64,000 nt of DNA from Flavobacterium sp. LC2016-23 (lineage in GTDB: Bacteria; Bacteroidota; Bacteroidia; Flavobacteriales; Flavobacteriaceae): the NCBI RefSeq assembly GCF_009674775.1, contig NZ_WKKE01000006.1, positions 150,596 to 214,595 of the forward strand, written 5' to 3'. Positions 17,448 through 25,740 of this stretch are shown piece by piece. The position numbers and the translations under genes are program-made. Below the pieces are notes generated by a model. It had not been told where the DNA came from. It saw only the letters and a list, made by a program, of their open reading frames with translations, and made no database searches. Position 1 is the first letter of the stretch. Each line of letters starts with the position of its first letter.

Positions 17448-18712
17448 TATACTATTGGAAAAAAAAGATTAAAGGTGGTTCCATGGTTCAATTCACTTTC
17501 AACAGTAATATTTCCCGAATGGTTTTCCATTATTTTTTTACAAATCGCCAGACCAATACCATTACCGGAATATTCGGTTTTAGCATGAAGGCGCTGAAAT
17601 ATAGTAAAAATTTTTATAAGATGGTTTTGTTCCATTCCAATGCCGTTGTCTTTGATTTGAATTTTTACAAATTTAGTGGATTGATTTGGTATTTCGGATT
17701 TAAAATTTTCTATTTGTGAAATTTGAATAACCGGATGGACTTCTTTTTTGCTGTATTTAATGGCATTTGAAATAAGATTAGAAAAAAGCTGGCGCATCTG
17801 TACTCTTGAGGCCCTGATCAAAGGGAGTTTTCCCACTTCAATAGAGGCATTCCTGTCGCTGATTATTACTTCTAAATCATCTTTAACTTCAGTAATTATT
17901 TCTGCCAGATTTATTTCCAGACGTTCTTCCTGTGCTGTGTGGGAAGAATAGCGTACCAGATCATCTACAAGCGAATTCAGACGCAATGCGGATAATTTCA
18001 TTACATTCATGGATTTAGCATCCATTTCTGAAAGATAACTCCCGTCAATTTTGGTATTGTGCATAACGATTTTTCGAAGCGGCTCTTTAAGATCATGTGA
18101 AATTACATGAATAAATTCTTCGAGATTGCTGTTAATCCTGTTCAATTCAAGAATTTTTCCCTCCAGTTCTTTCTGATGCTCTATTAATGCCTTTTCATGC
18201 TTTTTCTTTTCGGTTAAATCTGTAATCACAATTCCAATTCCCTGTACTGATGGTTCAAGATCTGTTAAGGCAATATAAGCCGGAAAAATAGTCTTCTCAT
18301 TTTCGGTTTTAAACACAATTTCGTGTGTGGTAACACCATATTTCAGGGCTTCTATTAATGGGGTAAAGTTTTCCGGATTATCGAAATATTCGTACAGATA
18401 GTTTCCAATTATTTTTTCAGATGGCAGGTTTACAAGCTTTGCAAAGTAATCATTGCAGTATAAAATAAGTCCGTTTTTGGAAATACTTAGTGCGCCCTGT
18501 CCAAATTTCTCTATTAAAAGTCTGAAAGTGTAATCGGCGGTCTCGAGCGAATAAAGCTGGGGAATTCCATTGGTATTGACTACTAATGCATCAACGTCTC
18601 CTTGTTTTATGGCATCGACAATGCCATTGGCTTCATAAAGTTGTTCCTTCAATGAAGCTATTTCTTCCAATAAGGATTCTATATTTTTATTGTTATATTC
18701 CAAATTATTCAC
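17447..18712 (-). CDS. PAS-domain sensor histidine kinase of the kai operon
   Basis: The 421-residue soluble kinase has an N-terminal helical segment (LLEEIASLKEQLYEANGIVD) and a conserved stretch DAIKQGDVDALVV (33-45), then a PAS domain (about 60-170). HisKA follows with FIHVISHDLKEPL (H206), then the catalytic domain (NLISNAIKYSKK; DNGIGM; GNGIGLAICKK). No membrane segment is present, so the signal is cytoplasmic. The best start is GTG at 18712, overlapping the end of the second kaiB by 8 bases; TTG three codons on is the alternative. It is directly coupled to the receiver downstream. Kinases of this shape next to kaiBC are a plausible input or output partner of the KaiB/KaiC proteins. Confidence 0.9.
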   Translation of the reverse strand: MNNLEYNNKNIESLLEEIASLKEQLYEANGIVDAIKQGDVDALVVNTNGIPQLYSLETADYTFRLLIEKFGQGALSISKNGLILYCNDYFAKLVNLPSEKIIGNYLYEYFDNPENFTPLIEALKYGVTTHEIVFKTENEKTIFPAYIALTDLEPSVQGIGIVITDLTEKKKHEKALIEHQKELEGKILELNRINSNLEEFIHVISHDLKEPLRKIVMHNTKIDGSYLSEMDAKSMNVMKLSALRLNSLVDDLVRYSSHTAQEERLEINLAEIITEVKDDLEVIISDRNASIEVGKLPLIRASRVQMRQLFSNLISNAIKYSKKEVHPVIQISQIENFKSEIPNQSTKFVKIQIKDNGIGMEQNHLIKIFTIFQRLHAKTEYSGNGIGLAICKKIMENHSGNITVESELNHGTTFNLFFPIV

Positions 18713-19004
18713 TGATATTTAGTATCCGTAACACCTTTTGTTTATCTGATAAATCTCCCAGTATAATTCTTTTTGGTGCAGGATCTGTTTTTATTAATGT
18801 GGGCACCGCTACAATCTGATAAATTAAAGCCTGTTCTGTGTCACGGGTGATGTCTATAATTTCCAGTTCGTAATTATTTGCCAGATACCTGTCACAGATT
18901 TTGCGCAGGTTTTCTATGGCATGTCCCGATTTTAGAGACATGCCCGAGACAAAAAGCATAAATTTATGTTTGCTTATATTTGTGCCGCCGGCGGAATCAT
19001 CCAT
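18705..19004 (-). CDS. kaiB: KaiB-like protein, divergent copy
   Basis: The 99-residue thioredoxin-like KaiB domain reads KFMLFVSGMSLKSGHAIENL, YELEIIDITRD, IVAVPTLIK and the C-terminal LGDLSDKQKVLRIL. Compared with the upstream copy, it departs from the family at the first loop (GMSLKSGHA instead of GQTPKSITA) and at the residues after the second strand (TRDTEQALI instead of LKSPQLAEG). It has an N-terminal extension of about 13 residues. ATG overlaps the preceding kaiB stop by one base, and its own end overlaps the kinase start. It may be specialised for the kinase rather than for KaiC binding; that is inference. Confidence 0.85.
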   Translation of the reverse strand: MDDSAGGTNISKHKFMLFVSGMSLKSGHAIENLRKICDRYLANNYELEIIDITRDTEQALIYQIVAVPTLIKTDPAPKRIILGDLSDKQKVLRILNISE

Positions 19005-19300
19005 TAGTGAGAGATTACAGGTTTGATATTAAGTCCGACAAGTACTCTTTCCTCGTTAGAAAGATCTCCTATTATTTTACGGATGGGTTCCGGAAATTTT
19101 CTAACTAACGTGGGTACTGCTAAAATTTGATCACCTTCTGCCAGTTGCGGACTTTTAAGTAAATCAATAATTTCAATACTATATTTACCTGCCAGATGTT
19201 CTTCGGCATATTTTTTTATGTTTTCGAGTGCTGTTATTGACTTAGGCGTTTGTCCCGCTATATAAAGCAATAACTGCCATTCTGCGACTTCCTTTTTCAT
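19004..19300 (-). CDS. kaiB: KaiB protein, canonical copy
   Basis: 98 residues, very close in pattern to cyanobacterial Kai[61 protein letters not shown] and [10 protein letters not shown]. KaiB switches fold and binds the CI ring of phosphorylated KaiC. The gene starts 7 bases after kaiC and overlaps the second kaiB by one base, so the three are co-translated. No KaiA-like gene is in the window. Confidence 0.92.
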   Translation of the reverse strand: MKKEVAEWQLLLYIAGQTPKSITALENIKKYAEEHLAGKYSIEIIDLLKSPQLAEGDQILAVPTLVRKFPEPIRKIIGDLSNEERVLVGLNIKPVISH

Positions 19301-19307
19301 ATGATCT

Positions 19308-20981
19308 CTATTTTTTTTTAGAAGCCAGCTTTTTCTGTAATTCTTCTGTTGCTTTGAGAATACTTAATTCTTCTTCAGCAGATTCGAATTCATTTCTAAG
19401 CGCTTCTATATTAGCTTCAAGAACCTTTCGTTTCCGCGCAATCTCCCTGTCTTTGCGACTGATTTCGTTTTGAAGTTTAATATCCGACATCGTTTTTTTG
19501 ATCTGATGTGATTTTCGGGCTGTTCCGGTTAAGATTCCTTGTGGTCCGAATTCGACATCCAGTAATTCAATTCCGTTGTTTGAGATAATAAATTCACGAA
19601 CCTGATTGGAATGTCCCATTCCTCTCGATTTTACGATAAAAACACCACGGTTTCGTTCCCCAATTCCTTCCATATCACGCACTGTTATCCACGTATCTAC
19701 TAATGACGATACGGACTCTTCTGCGAGATCCGGTCTGAAATTGTCATTTTGTTTATTCAGAGAAGTAAAAAGAGCCGTGATATTATTGGCTTTCAGCATG
19801 TCTATTAATCGTACCAGCATGGAGCGGACTTCATGTTCACTGCCCACCGTAATCAGATTGCTGATCGGGTCGATAATGATGGTCGTGGGTTTAAAATCTT
19901 TAATTAATTTTCTTAGGGTAAGCAAATGCAGTTCAAGACCATTGAGTGACGGACGTGAAGAATGTATCTGCAAAGTACCATTCTTAATATATTTTTCCAG
20001 ATTAACATTTATCGATTTCATATTCCGAACCAATTGCTGTGGTGATTCCTCAAATGCAAAGTAGAGTGTTTTCTCCTTTTTTTCGCATTGTTCTGCTGCA
20101 AAATAGCATGCAATGGTTGTTTTGGCGGTACCTGCTGTTCCGGAAACTAATATGTTGCTGCCACGGAAAAAACCTCCTCCCTCAAACATGGTGTTCAATC
20201 CCGGTACTCCGGTGGAAACTATTTCTGACGAAACTTCGTTATCGAGTTTTAAGGAGGTAATGGGCAGTACCGAAATTCCATCTTCGTCAATAAGAAACGG
20301 ATATTCATTAGTACCATGCGTAGAACCTCTGTATTTTACAATTCGAAGTCTTCGCGTGGAAACCTGTTCGATAACACGGTGATCCAAAACGATCACACAA
20401 TCTGAAACATATTCTTCCAGCCCCTGTCGTGTGAGGGTTGCTTCACCACGTTCTCCGGTAATAATGGCTGTTACGCCTTTCGTTTTAAGCCAATGAAACA
20501 GTCTTCGCAATTCAGCTCTCAGGATCGCCTGATTGTCCAGGCCTGAAAATAAGGACTCAATAGTATCCAAAACAACACGGGTCGCTTTTATCGAATCGAT
20601 GGCATGTCCTAATCGGATGAATAAACCGTCAAGATCGTATTCACCTGCTTCTTCGATTTCAGATCTTTCGACTCTTACATAATCTACTATAAGTTTCTTG
20701 TCTGCTTTTAACTTTTCAAGGTCAAACCCCAATGATTTAACATTGAGGGTGAGGTCGTTCGAGGGTTCTTCAAAAGACATGAAAACGCCCGGTTCGTCAT
20801 ACAATGTAATACCTTTTATCAGGAACTGCATCGATAACAATGTCTTCCCACAGCCGGCTCCGCCACAGATTAAGGTTGGTCGTCCTTTTGGAAAACCTCC
20901 CTCTGTAATTTCGTCCAGACCGTCAACTCCGGTTGGAGTTTTAGGAAATATAAAATGATTTGATTTTGATTCTTTTTGCAC
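19308..20981 (-). CDS. kaiC: KaiC double-domain ATPase/kinase
   Basis: The 557-residue protein is a tandem RecA-like KaiC. CI has Walker A GGAGCGKT (40-47) and the glutamate pair E71/E72. CII has Walker A GTAGTAKT (281-288) and E311/E312. The position of the Synechococcus phosphosites Ser431/Thr432 corresponds to S425/S426 (in [10 protein letters not shown]), so the acceptor pair is Ser-Ser and the following Thr434 is Val. A C-terminal lysine/glutamate-rich coiled coil (about 500-557) replaces the short A-loop tail. The start is GTG at 20981; an in-frame stop lies 21 bases upstream and the next ATG is past Walker A. It is the first gene of the kai operon. Confidence 0.95.
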   Translation of the reverse strand: MQKESKSNHFIFPKTPTGVDGLDEITEGGFPKGRPTLICGGAGCGKTLLSMQFLIKGITLYDEPGVFMSFEEPSNDLTLNVKSLGFDLEKLKADKKLIVDYVRVERSEIEEAGEYDLDGLFIRLGHAIDSIKATRVVLDTIESLFSGLDNQAILRAELRRLFHWLKTKGVTAIITGERGEATLTRQGLEEYVSDCVIVLDHRVIEQVSTRRLRIVKYRGSTHGTNEYPFLIDEDGISVLPITSLKLDNEVSSEIVSTGVPGLNTMFEGGGFFRGSNILVSGTAGTAKTTIACYFAAEQCEKKEKTLYFAFEESPQQLVRNMKSINVNLEKYIKNGTLQIHSSRPSLNGLELHLLTLRKLIKDFKPTTIIIDPISNLITVGSEHEVRSMLVRLIDMLKANNITALFTSLNKQNDNFRPDLAEESVSSLVDTWITVRDMEGIGERNRGVFIVKSRGMGHSNQVREFIISNNGIELLDVEFGPQGILTGTARKSHQIKKTMSDIKLQNEISRKDREIARKRKVLEANIEALRNEFESAEEELSILKATEELQKKLASKKK

Positions 20982-21003
20982 GCTTTTAAATATTCTGTTT
21001 ACC

Positions 21004-21031
21004 CAAATATACGTTTTCTTACAGAATTCAA
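21004..21031 (-). promoter_or_regulatory. Promoter of the kai operon
   Basis: On the minus strand TTG (21031-21029), 17 bases, then TATATTTG (21011-21004), a perfect TAnnTTTG -7 box with a slightly short spacer. Transcription would start near 20997, only about 16 bases before the GTG start, so the leader is very short. Confidence 0.6.
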
Positions 21032-21380
21032 CATTAATATTTATTAAAGTTTTAACAGCTGTTTAGATAAATTCTCAGCTTAAATGAAGGTAAAAAGAGG
21101 AAAAAATAATGGGATACAATTCATACAAAAAACGAAAAAAACAGTTAGATATCGGATTGGTTTTGAATCTTAATTGAACAGATTGAAGGCTTTTTCGTTT
21201 TATTTTAGCATTTACATTCGCAAATGTAAACCGGGACTAAAATTTCATTTTATGACTCAAATCATAAAAACTGAAATAATGAAATTAACGAGCAGTGAAG
21301 TGTTATTTTAGATCATTTCTGCTTTTAGTAATAACTTATAAATGAATTTATTAGAAATTATAAAGATTTCTTAAAGTATT
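21032..21380. other. Intergenic region between kaiC and PepSY-like gene
   Basis: AT-rich, with divergent promoters at both ends (21004-21031 and 21381-21410). I see no gene or strong hairpin between them. Confidence 0.5.
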
Positions 21381-21410
21381 TTGTAGCTTTTTTCTCCTGT
21401 TGTAAATTAG
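21381..21410 (+). promoter_or_regulatory. Promoter of PepSY-like gene
   Basis: TTG (21381-21383), exactly 19 bases, then TAAATTAG (21403-21410). This differs from the Bacteroidota consensus TTG-N19-TAnnTTTG at one base. The start codon is at 21440. Confidence 0.7.
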
Positions 21411-21439
21411 TAAAACAATAATTTTAAAACACACAAGCC

Positions 21440-21874
21440 ATGAAAACGAGAATCACATTTGCTGTATTATTGCTGGGTTTTGCAATATCGGCCAACGCAC
21501 AGAAGAAAATCGCAGTGACAGAGCTGCCACAGCCGGCTCAGGATTTTCTGAAAAAACATTTTAGCTACACCACTGTACACGTCGCGAAAAAAGACGCAGA
21601 ACATGGTGAAAAAGGATACGAGGTTAAGCTGAAAGACGGAACAGAAGTAGAGTTCTGGAAAGACGGTTCCTACCGTGAGGTCGATGGTGGTGACCAACCT
21701 ATTCCGACTGCCTTTATTCCCGATGCTGTCAAAGATTATGTGGCTAAAAACTATCCAAACGAAAAAATCACCCACATTGATTACGGACACAAAGACCTTG
21801 ATGTAGATTTAACCCACAAAATTGACCTTGAATTTACTAAAGAAGGAAAATTGATAAAAGGGAAGAAAGATTGA
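21440..21874 (+). CDS. Exported PepSY-like (BLIP-fold) protein
   Basis: The 144-residue protein has a signal peptide (cleavage near ANAQK) followed by two PepSY-like repeats, each with a helix, a strand and a DG turn. The first runs LPQPAQDFLKKHF to GYEVKLKDGTEVEFWKDG; the second runs IPDAVKDYVAKNYPNEKITH to LTHKIDLEFTKEGKLIKG. Such small periplasmic PepSY-like proteins are common in Flavobacteriia and have no defined function. The gene is single, between its own promoter and a terminator that is reached only after a 185-bp tandem-repeat array. Confidence 0.8.
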   Translation: MKTRITFAVLLLGFAISANAQKKIAVTELPQPAQDFLKKHFSYTTVHVAKKDAEHGEKGYEVKLKDGTEVEFWKDGSYREVDGGDQPIPTAFIPDAVKDYVAKNYPNEKITHIDYGHKDLDVDLTHKIDLEFTKEGKLIKGKKD

Positions 21875-21879
21875 TTTGT

Positions 21880-22065
21880 AAAGAGTGGAGAGTAAAGAGT
21901 AAAGAGTAAAGAGTAAAGAGTAAAGAGTAAAGAGTAAAGAGTAAAGAGTAAAGAGTAAAGAGTAAAGAGTGAAGAGTAAAGAGTGAAGAGTGAAGAGTGA
22001 AGAGTAAAGAGTGAAGAGTAAAGAGTAAAGAGTAAAGAGTGAAGAGTAAAGAGTGAAGAGTAAAA
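21880..22065. repeat. Tandem array of a 7-bp unit, about 26 copies
   Basis: The unit AGTAAAG, with the variant AGTGAAG, repeats head to tail for about 185 bp, starting 5 bases after the PepSY-like stop codon and ending inside the arm of the terminator. Variants are mixed rather than in blocks, which suggests copy-number turnover by slippage or unequal exchange. The minus-strand frame through it (LFTLYSL repeats) is an artefact. Confidence 0.95.
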
Positions 22066-22096
22066 AGGAAATAGGGGATACTATTTCCTTTTTTTT
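22062..22096 (+). terminator. Terminator after the 7-bp repeat array
   Basis: AAAAAGGAAATAG (22062-22074) pairs perfectly with CTATTTCCTTTTT (22081-22093) across a 6-base loop and is followed by more Ts. Confidence 0.85.
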
Positions 22097-22220
22097 ATCG
22101 TTACTATTAAAGAAATTCCGGTTATCATTTTGAGTACTTTTCAAAATAAAAAACAAAGATGTACTACTTTAAAGCATCTGTATTTGTTGGGAATTTGGGC
22201 TGCCGGATACACACAAAACC

Positions 22221-22258
22221 TGTATAAACATTGTACAAGTGTGTAAACTTTATACACC
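22221..22258. promoter_or_regulatory. Possible operator repeats upstream of GT2 gene
   Basis: TGTATAAAC (22221-22229), TGTGTAAAC (22240-22248) and the opposite-strand copy TTTATACA (22250-22257) cluster within 40 bases, about 140 bases before the glycosyltransferase start. This is the spacing of a repeated or palindromic regulator site. No promoter consensus was found near it. Confidence 0.3.
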
Positions 22259-22400
22259 ATGAATTCTGTTGAATTATCCTAAAACCCTCAGAACGTATTT
22301 TATAGCATAATGGCACACGCATTGTTAATTGTGTAAATGTGAATTCCTGTTTACGGGAAAATTTTAAAAGCCATACGATACAAATCAACAGAAGTACAAT

Positions 22401-23867
22401 ATGAAAAGTGAAACAATTATTTCAGACCAATTTTATACTACAAACGACAATACAAACATTAACGGACATTCTATAAGCAGCTCCATTTTTCGTATTAACA
22501 GTCCAACAGCAGTAACAAGCAAAACCAAAGAAAAAACGTCAAGCCCATTGGGATTAATAGTACTGATAAGTACTTTTGCCCTAATGCTGACAGGAGCATA
22601 TATGGTGTATCAGTTCCAGCCTGACTTTGATCAGTTTCACATCGAAAGAATCAATTCTTCCTGGGGATTTCCTTTCCTGATTTTAGCCATTGCTTTGTTC
22701 GTTTTTCAAAGCGGTGTGTTTGTCTATAATTTATTCCTTTATTTGCGTTACAAACCAATTGAATCGGTTACCGATGATTTGCTGCCAACCTGTACGGTGA
22801 TAGTGCCGGCTTACAATGAAGGTAAACTGGTTTGGGATACTTTATTAAGTCTCGCAGAGAGTGACTTTCCGGAACAAAAATTACAGATTCTTGCCATTGA
22901 TGATGGAAGTAAAGACGATACCTGGTACTGGATGCAGCAGGCCAAAATAAAATTAGGCGATCGTCTGACTATTTTCCAACAACCTGAAAATGGTGGTAAA
23001 CGTCACGCCCTTTACCGTGGATTTGAACTGGGTACCGGAGAAATTTTTGTAACCGTAGATAGTGATTCGATTGTAAAAAAGGATACTTTGAGAAATCTGG
23101 TGAGCCCTTTCGTCGTAAACGAAAAATGTGGTGCAGTGGCAGGAAATGTTCAGATATTGAACAATAAAAAAGCATTACTTCCTAAAATGTTAAACGTAAG
23201 TTTTGTAATGAGTTTTGAATTCATGCGCTCTGCCGAAAGTAGGTTAGGATCTGTACTTTGTACGCCGGGAGCGGCAGCAGCCTACCGCAGGGATGCCGTA
23301 CTAAACTGTCTTCCGGAGTGGATCAACCAAACGTTTATGGGACAGCCTTCTGATATCGGAGAAGATCGTGCCATGACCAATATGATCCTGAAACAGGGAC
23401 TTCATGTGTTATTCCAGAAAAACGCCTATGTACTGACCAATGTTCCGGAAGAATACACAGGCTTATACAAAATGTTTATCAGATGGAGCAGAAGTAATGT
23501 TCGTGAGAACCTGATGATGGCACAATATGTTTTTAAAGATTTTAGAAAAGAATCTAAGTTTGGGGCAAGACTTTTGTTTATCAACCAGTCTTTAAAAATC
23601 ATTTTAGCGTATCCGTTCCTGATCTTCATGTTGATTTTTATAGCGACACATCCGTTATTATTTTTAAGTTCAACCTTACTGGGTATTCTGATTGTTTCTA
23701 CTTTTCCGGTTATTTTCTATGCCAAAAGGTACAATCTGGCAGAGTCATTCTGGGCCTATTCCTACAGCATCTTTTACACGTTCAGTTTATTTTGGATTAC
23801 TCCGTATGCCATTGTAACGGCTAATAAAAGAGGCTGGTTAACCCGCGGATTATCCGATAAAAAATAA
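22401..23867 (+). CDS. Membrane glycosyltransferase family 2, processive synthase type
   Basis: The 488-residue protein has two N-terminal membrane helices (about 50-70 and 90-115) and a GT2 catalytic domain with IVPAYNEG, IDDGSKDDT, VDSDS, a GEDR acceptor-site acid and the IRWSRSN motif (the (Q/R)xxRW type). At least three C-terminal membrane helices follow. This is the layout of hyaluronan/chitin/NodC-type synthases that polymerise and export a polysaccharide through the inner membrane. The product cannot be deduced. There are no polysaccharide partner genes nearby, so the enzyme may act alone. Confidence 0.85.
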   Translation: MKSETIISDQFYTTNDNTNINGHSISSSIFRINSPTAVTSKTKEKTSSPLGLIVLISTFALMLTGAYMVYQFQPDFDQFHIERINSSWGFPFLILAIALFVFQSGVFVYNLFLYLRYKPIESVTDDLLPTCTVIVPAYNEGKLVWDTLLSLAESDFPEQKLQILAIDDGSKDDTWYWMQQAKIKLGDRLTIFQQPENGGKRHALYRGFELGTGEIFVTVDSDSIVKKDTLRNLVSPFVVNEKCGAVAGNVQILNNKKALLPKMLNVSFVMSFEFMRSAESRLGSVLCTPGAAAAYRRDAVLNCLPEWINQTFMGQPSDIGEDRAMTNMILKQGLHVLFQKNAYVLTNVPEEYTGLYKMFIRWSRSNVRENLMMAQYVFKDFRKESKFGARLLFINQSLKIILAYPFLIFMLIFIATHPLLFLSSTLLGILIVSTFPVIFYAKRYNLAESFWAYSYSIFYTFSLFWITPYAIVTANKRGWLTRGLSDKK

Positions 23868-23905
23868 AAATTGTAATACTGACTAAATCGAAATTAATTT
23901 GTTTT

Positions 23906-23943
23906 AAAAAGCTTCTGTTCCGAGTGAATAGGAGCTTTTTTGT
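23906..23943 (+). terminator. Terminator after GT2 gene
   Basis: AAAAAGCTTCT pairs with AGGAGCTTTTT (one G-U pair) around a 13-base loop, followed by a T-rich run. Confidence 0.7.
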
Positions 23944-24151
23944 TTTTTGCAATATGGTATTTTTCGACTATTAAGAATTGCATGTAAGTTGCTATAGTGG
24001 ATGGCATTTAACTGAGCCAGTCGTTTTTCAGCAAGTAATAAAGATGATTTTTTAATTATTAGATTGAAATCAATAAGTATATAAATATGAAAATCAATCT
24101 GTTGTATTTAGTAAAAATTTTATATAAAAAATAAAAACATATTTCTTAATC

Positions 24152-24176
24152 CTTATTTTGAAATATTCTAAATAAG
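24152..24176. promoter_or_regulatory. 25-bp palindromic operator candidate
   Basis: Outer arms CTTATTT (24152-24158) and AAATAAG (24170-24176) match perfectly. The inner GAA/TTC pair is also symmetric around a central ATA. The palindrome covers the -33 TTG and most of the spacer of the promoter at 24158-24187, as expected for a repressor site. AT-rich symmetric sites of this length are typical of Fur-like metal regulators, but the identity of the regulator is a guess. Confidence 0.6.
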
Positions 24177-24187
24177 ACCTAACTTTC
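24158..24187 (+). promoter_or_regulatory. Promoter of the ankyrin-DUF2271-PepSY-ApbE operon
   Basis: TTG (24158-24160), exactly 19 bases, then TAACTTTC (24180-24187). This is one mismatch from TTG-N19-TAnnTTTG. The first start codon is at 24252, giving a leader of about 55 bases. Confidence 0.7.
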
Positions 24188-24251
24188 GCCCTTGAAATCC
24201 CACAGTGGAAAGTTCGTTAAACAGATTAGGAACTCGTTGATTGTATACATT

Positions 24252-25733
24252 ATGAAAAAAATACTCTTTACTGCACTGCTTGCAGCAACACTACAGCTTA
24301 ACGCTCAGGAAAATAAACTTTTAGACCAGAATTTCTGGAAAGCCGCTCCGGATTTAGCCACTTTAAAATCGGAAATAGAAAAAGGAAATAATCCTGCAGA
24401 ATTAAACGCAAATGCCTTTGATCCGGTTGTTTTGGCCATTAATAACAGTGCACCAATTGAGGATATCAAATATTTACTGACACTTCCGGGGAACGAAATA
24501 ACAAAGCTGACGCACGACAATCGTATCTACCTGCATTGGGCGGCTTACAAAGGAAATACAGAATTAGTAGAATATCTTATTGCTAAAGGTTCCGATGTTA
24601 ATTTCGAAGACAGTCATGGTACTACACCGCTTGTATTTGCTGCCGGTACCGGAACAACAACTCCCGCAACATTTGAAGCCTTTTTTAAAGCAGGAGTTGA
24701 TCCGAAAAAGAAATACGATGACGGAGTCAATTTATTATTGCTTGCTATTCCTTCTGATAAAGACCTTTCCATTTCGAATTATTTGGTATCGAAAGGATTA
24801 TCGCTAAAAGATGTCGATAAGAATGGGCATACCGCATTTGATTATGCCGCAAAATCCGGAAATATTGAATTATTAAAAACTCTGGCAGGAAAAGGAGTGA
24901 AGTATACGGATTATGCCCTAATAACAGCTGCTCAGGGAATGCGCAGAAGTGCAAACCCAATCGAAGAATTTAAATATTTAGTAGAGGATCTTAAACTTAA
25001 ACCCACAGCCACCTCTTCAAATGGCCAGACGGTGATTCACATTCTGGCACGAAAAGAAAAACAGTCTGAAATTGTAAAGTATTTTATAGATAAAGGAGTA
25101 GATATTAATCAGGCTGATAAAGAAGGAAACACCCCTTTAATTATTGCTTCAGAAGGAAAAGACATTGAACTGATACAAACTTTGCTGGTAAAAGTAAAAA
25201 ATATCAATACTGTAAATACTAAAGGAGAATCGGCATTAACTGCAGCAGTAAAAAGAAGTACTTCAGAAGTTGTGGCATTACTTTTAAGCAAAGGAGCAGA
25301 TATCAATGTTACCGACACTGCAGGAAACAATCTCGCCTATTATCTGATTGAATCGTACAGAGGTTCAAAAGGCGGAGCACAAAAAGATGATTTCGATGAG
25401 AAACTGAACTTATTAAAGAGTAAAGGGATTAACTTTGCAGCGCAGCAAAAAGACGGAAGTACCTTATATTATACTGCTGCAGCTAAAAATAATATCGCCT
25501 TGTTGAAAAAACTCGACGGACTGAATATAGATGTGAATGCCAAAAACAAAGAAGGATTAACGGCATTACACAAAGCAGCGATGATTGCAAAAGACGATAC
25601 GATTTTGAAGTATCTGTTGTCAATCGGAGCTAAAAAAGACATTAAAACCGAATTCGATGAAACGGCTTACAGTCTGGCACAAGAAAACGAATTATTGAAA
25701 AAGAATAATATATCTGTTGATTTTTTAAAATAA
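24252..25733 (+). CDS. Exported ankyrin-repeat protein
   Basis: The 493-residue protein has a signal peptide (MKKILFTALLAATLQLNAQ) and then ankyrin repeats over almost the whole length, for example TALHKAAMIAKDDTILKYLL and GNTPLIIASEGKDIELIQTL. I chose the ATG at 24252 because it opens a clean signal peptide; an upstream TTG in frame would put 20 odd residues before it. Ankyrin repeats bind proteins, so a periplasmic scaffold or chaperone role for the redox partners is plausible. It is the first gene of a tight operon (7 bases to the next). Confidence 0.9.
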   Translation: MKKILFTALLAATLQLNAQENKLLDQNFWKAAPDLATLKSEIEKGNNPAELNANAFDPVVLAINNSAPIEDIKYLLTLPGNEITKLTHDNRIYLHWAAYKGNTELVEYLIAKGSDVNFEDSHGTTPLVFAAGTGTTTPATFEAFFKAGVDPKKKYDDGVNLLLLAIPSDKDLSISNYLVSKGLSLKDVDKNGHTAFDYAAKSGNIELLKTLAGKGVKYTDYALITAAQGMRRSANPIEEFKYLVEDLKLKPTATSSNGQTVIHILARKEKQSEIVKYFIDKGVDINQADKEGNTPLIIASEGKDIELIQTLLVKVKNINTVNTKGESALTAAVKRSTSEVVALLLSKGADINVTDTAGNNLAYYLIESYRGSKGGAQKDDFDEKLNLLKSKGINFAAQQKDGSTLYYTAAAKNNIALLKKLDGLNIDVNAKNKEGLTALHKAAMIAKDDTILKYLLSIGAKKDIKTEFDETAYSLAQENELLKKNNISVDFLK

Positions 25734-25740
25734 ATACCAA

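Noticed and set aside
21880..22065. CRISPR array
   Set aside because: The repeats are 7-bp head-to-tail units with no spacers, and no cas gene is in the window.
21809..22156. Minus-strand reading frame with LFTLYSL repeats
   Set aside because: It is the translation of the 7-bp tandem array on the opposite strand; a 7-base unit read in any frame gives a repeating peptide. No start signal or known domain.
24192..24251. 20-residue N-terminal extension of the ankyrin protein
   Set aside because: It starts at a TTG close to the predicted transcription start and would hide the signal peptide that begins at the ATG at 24252.
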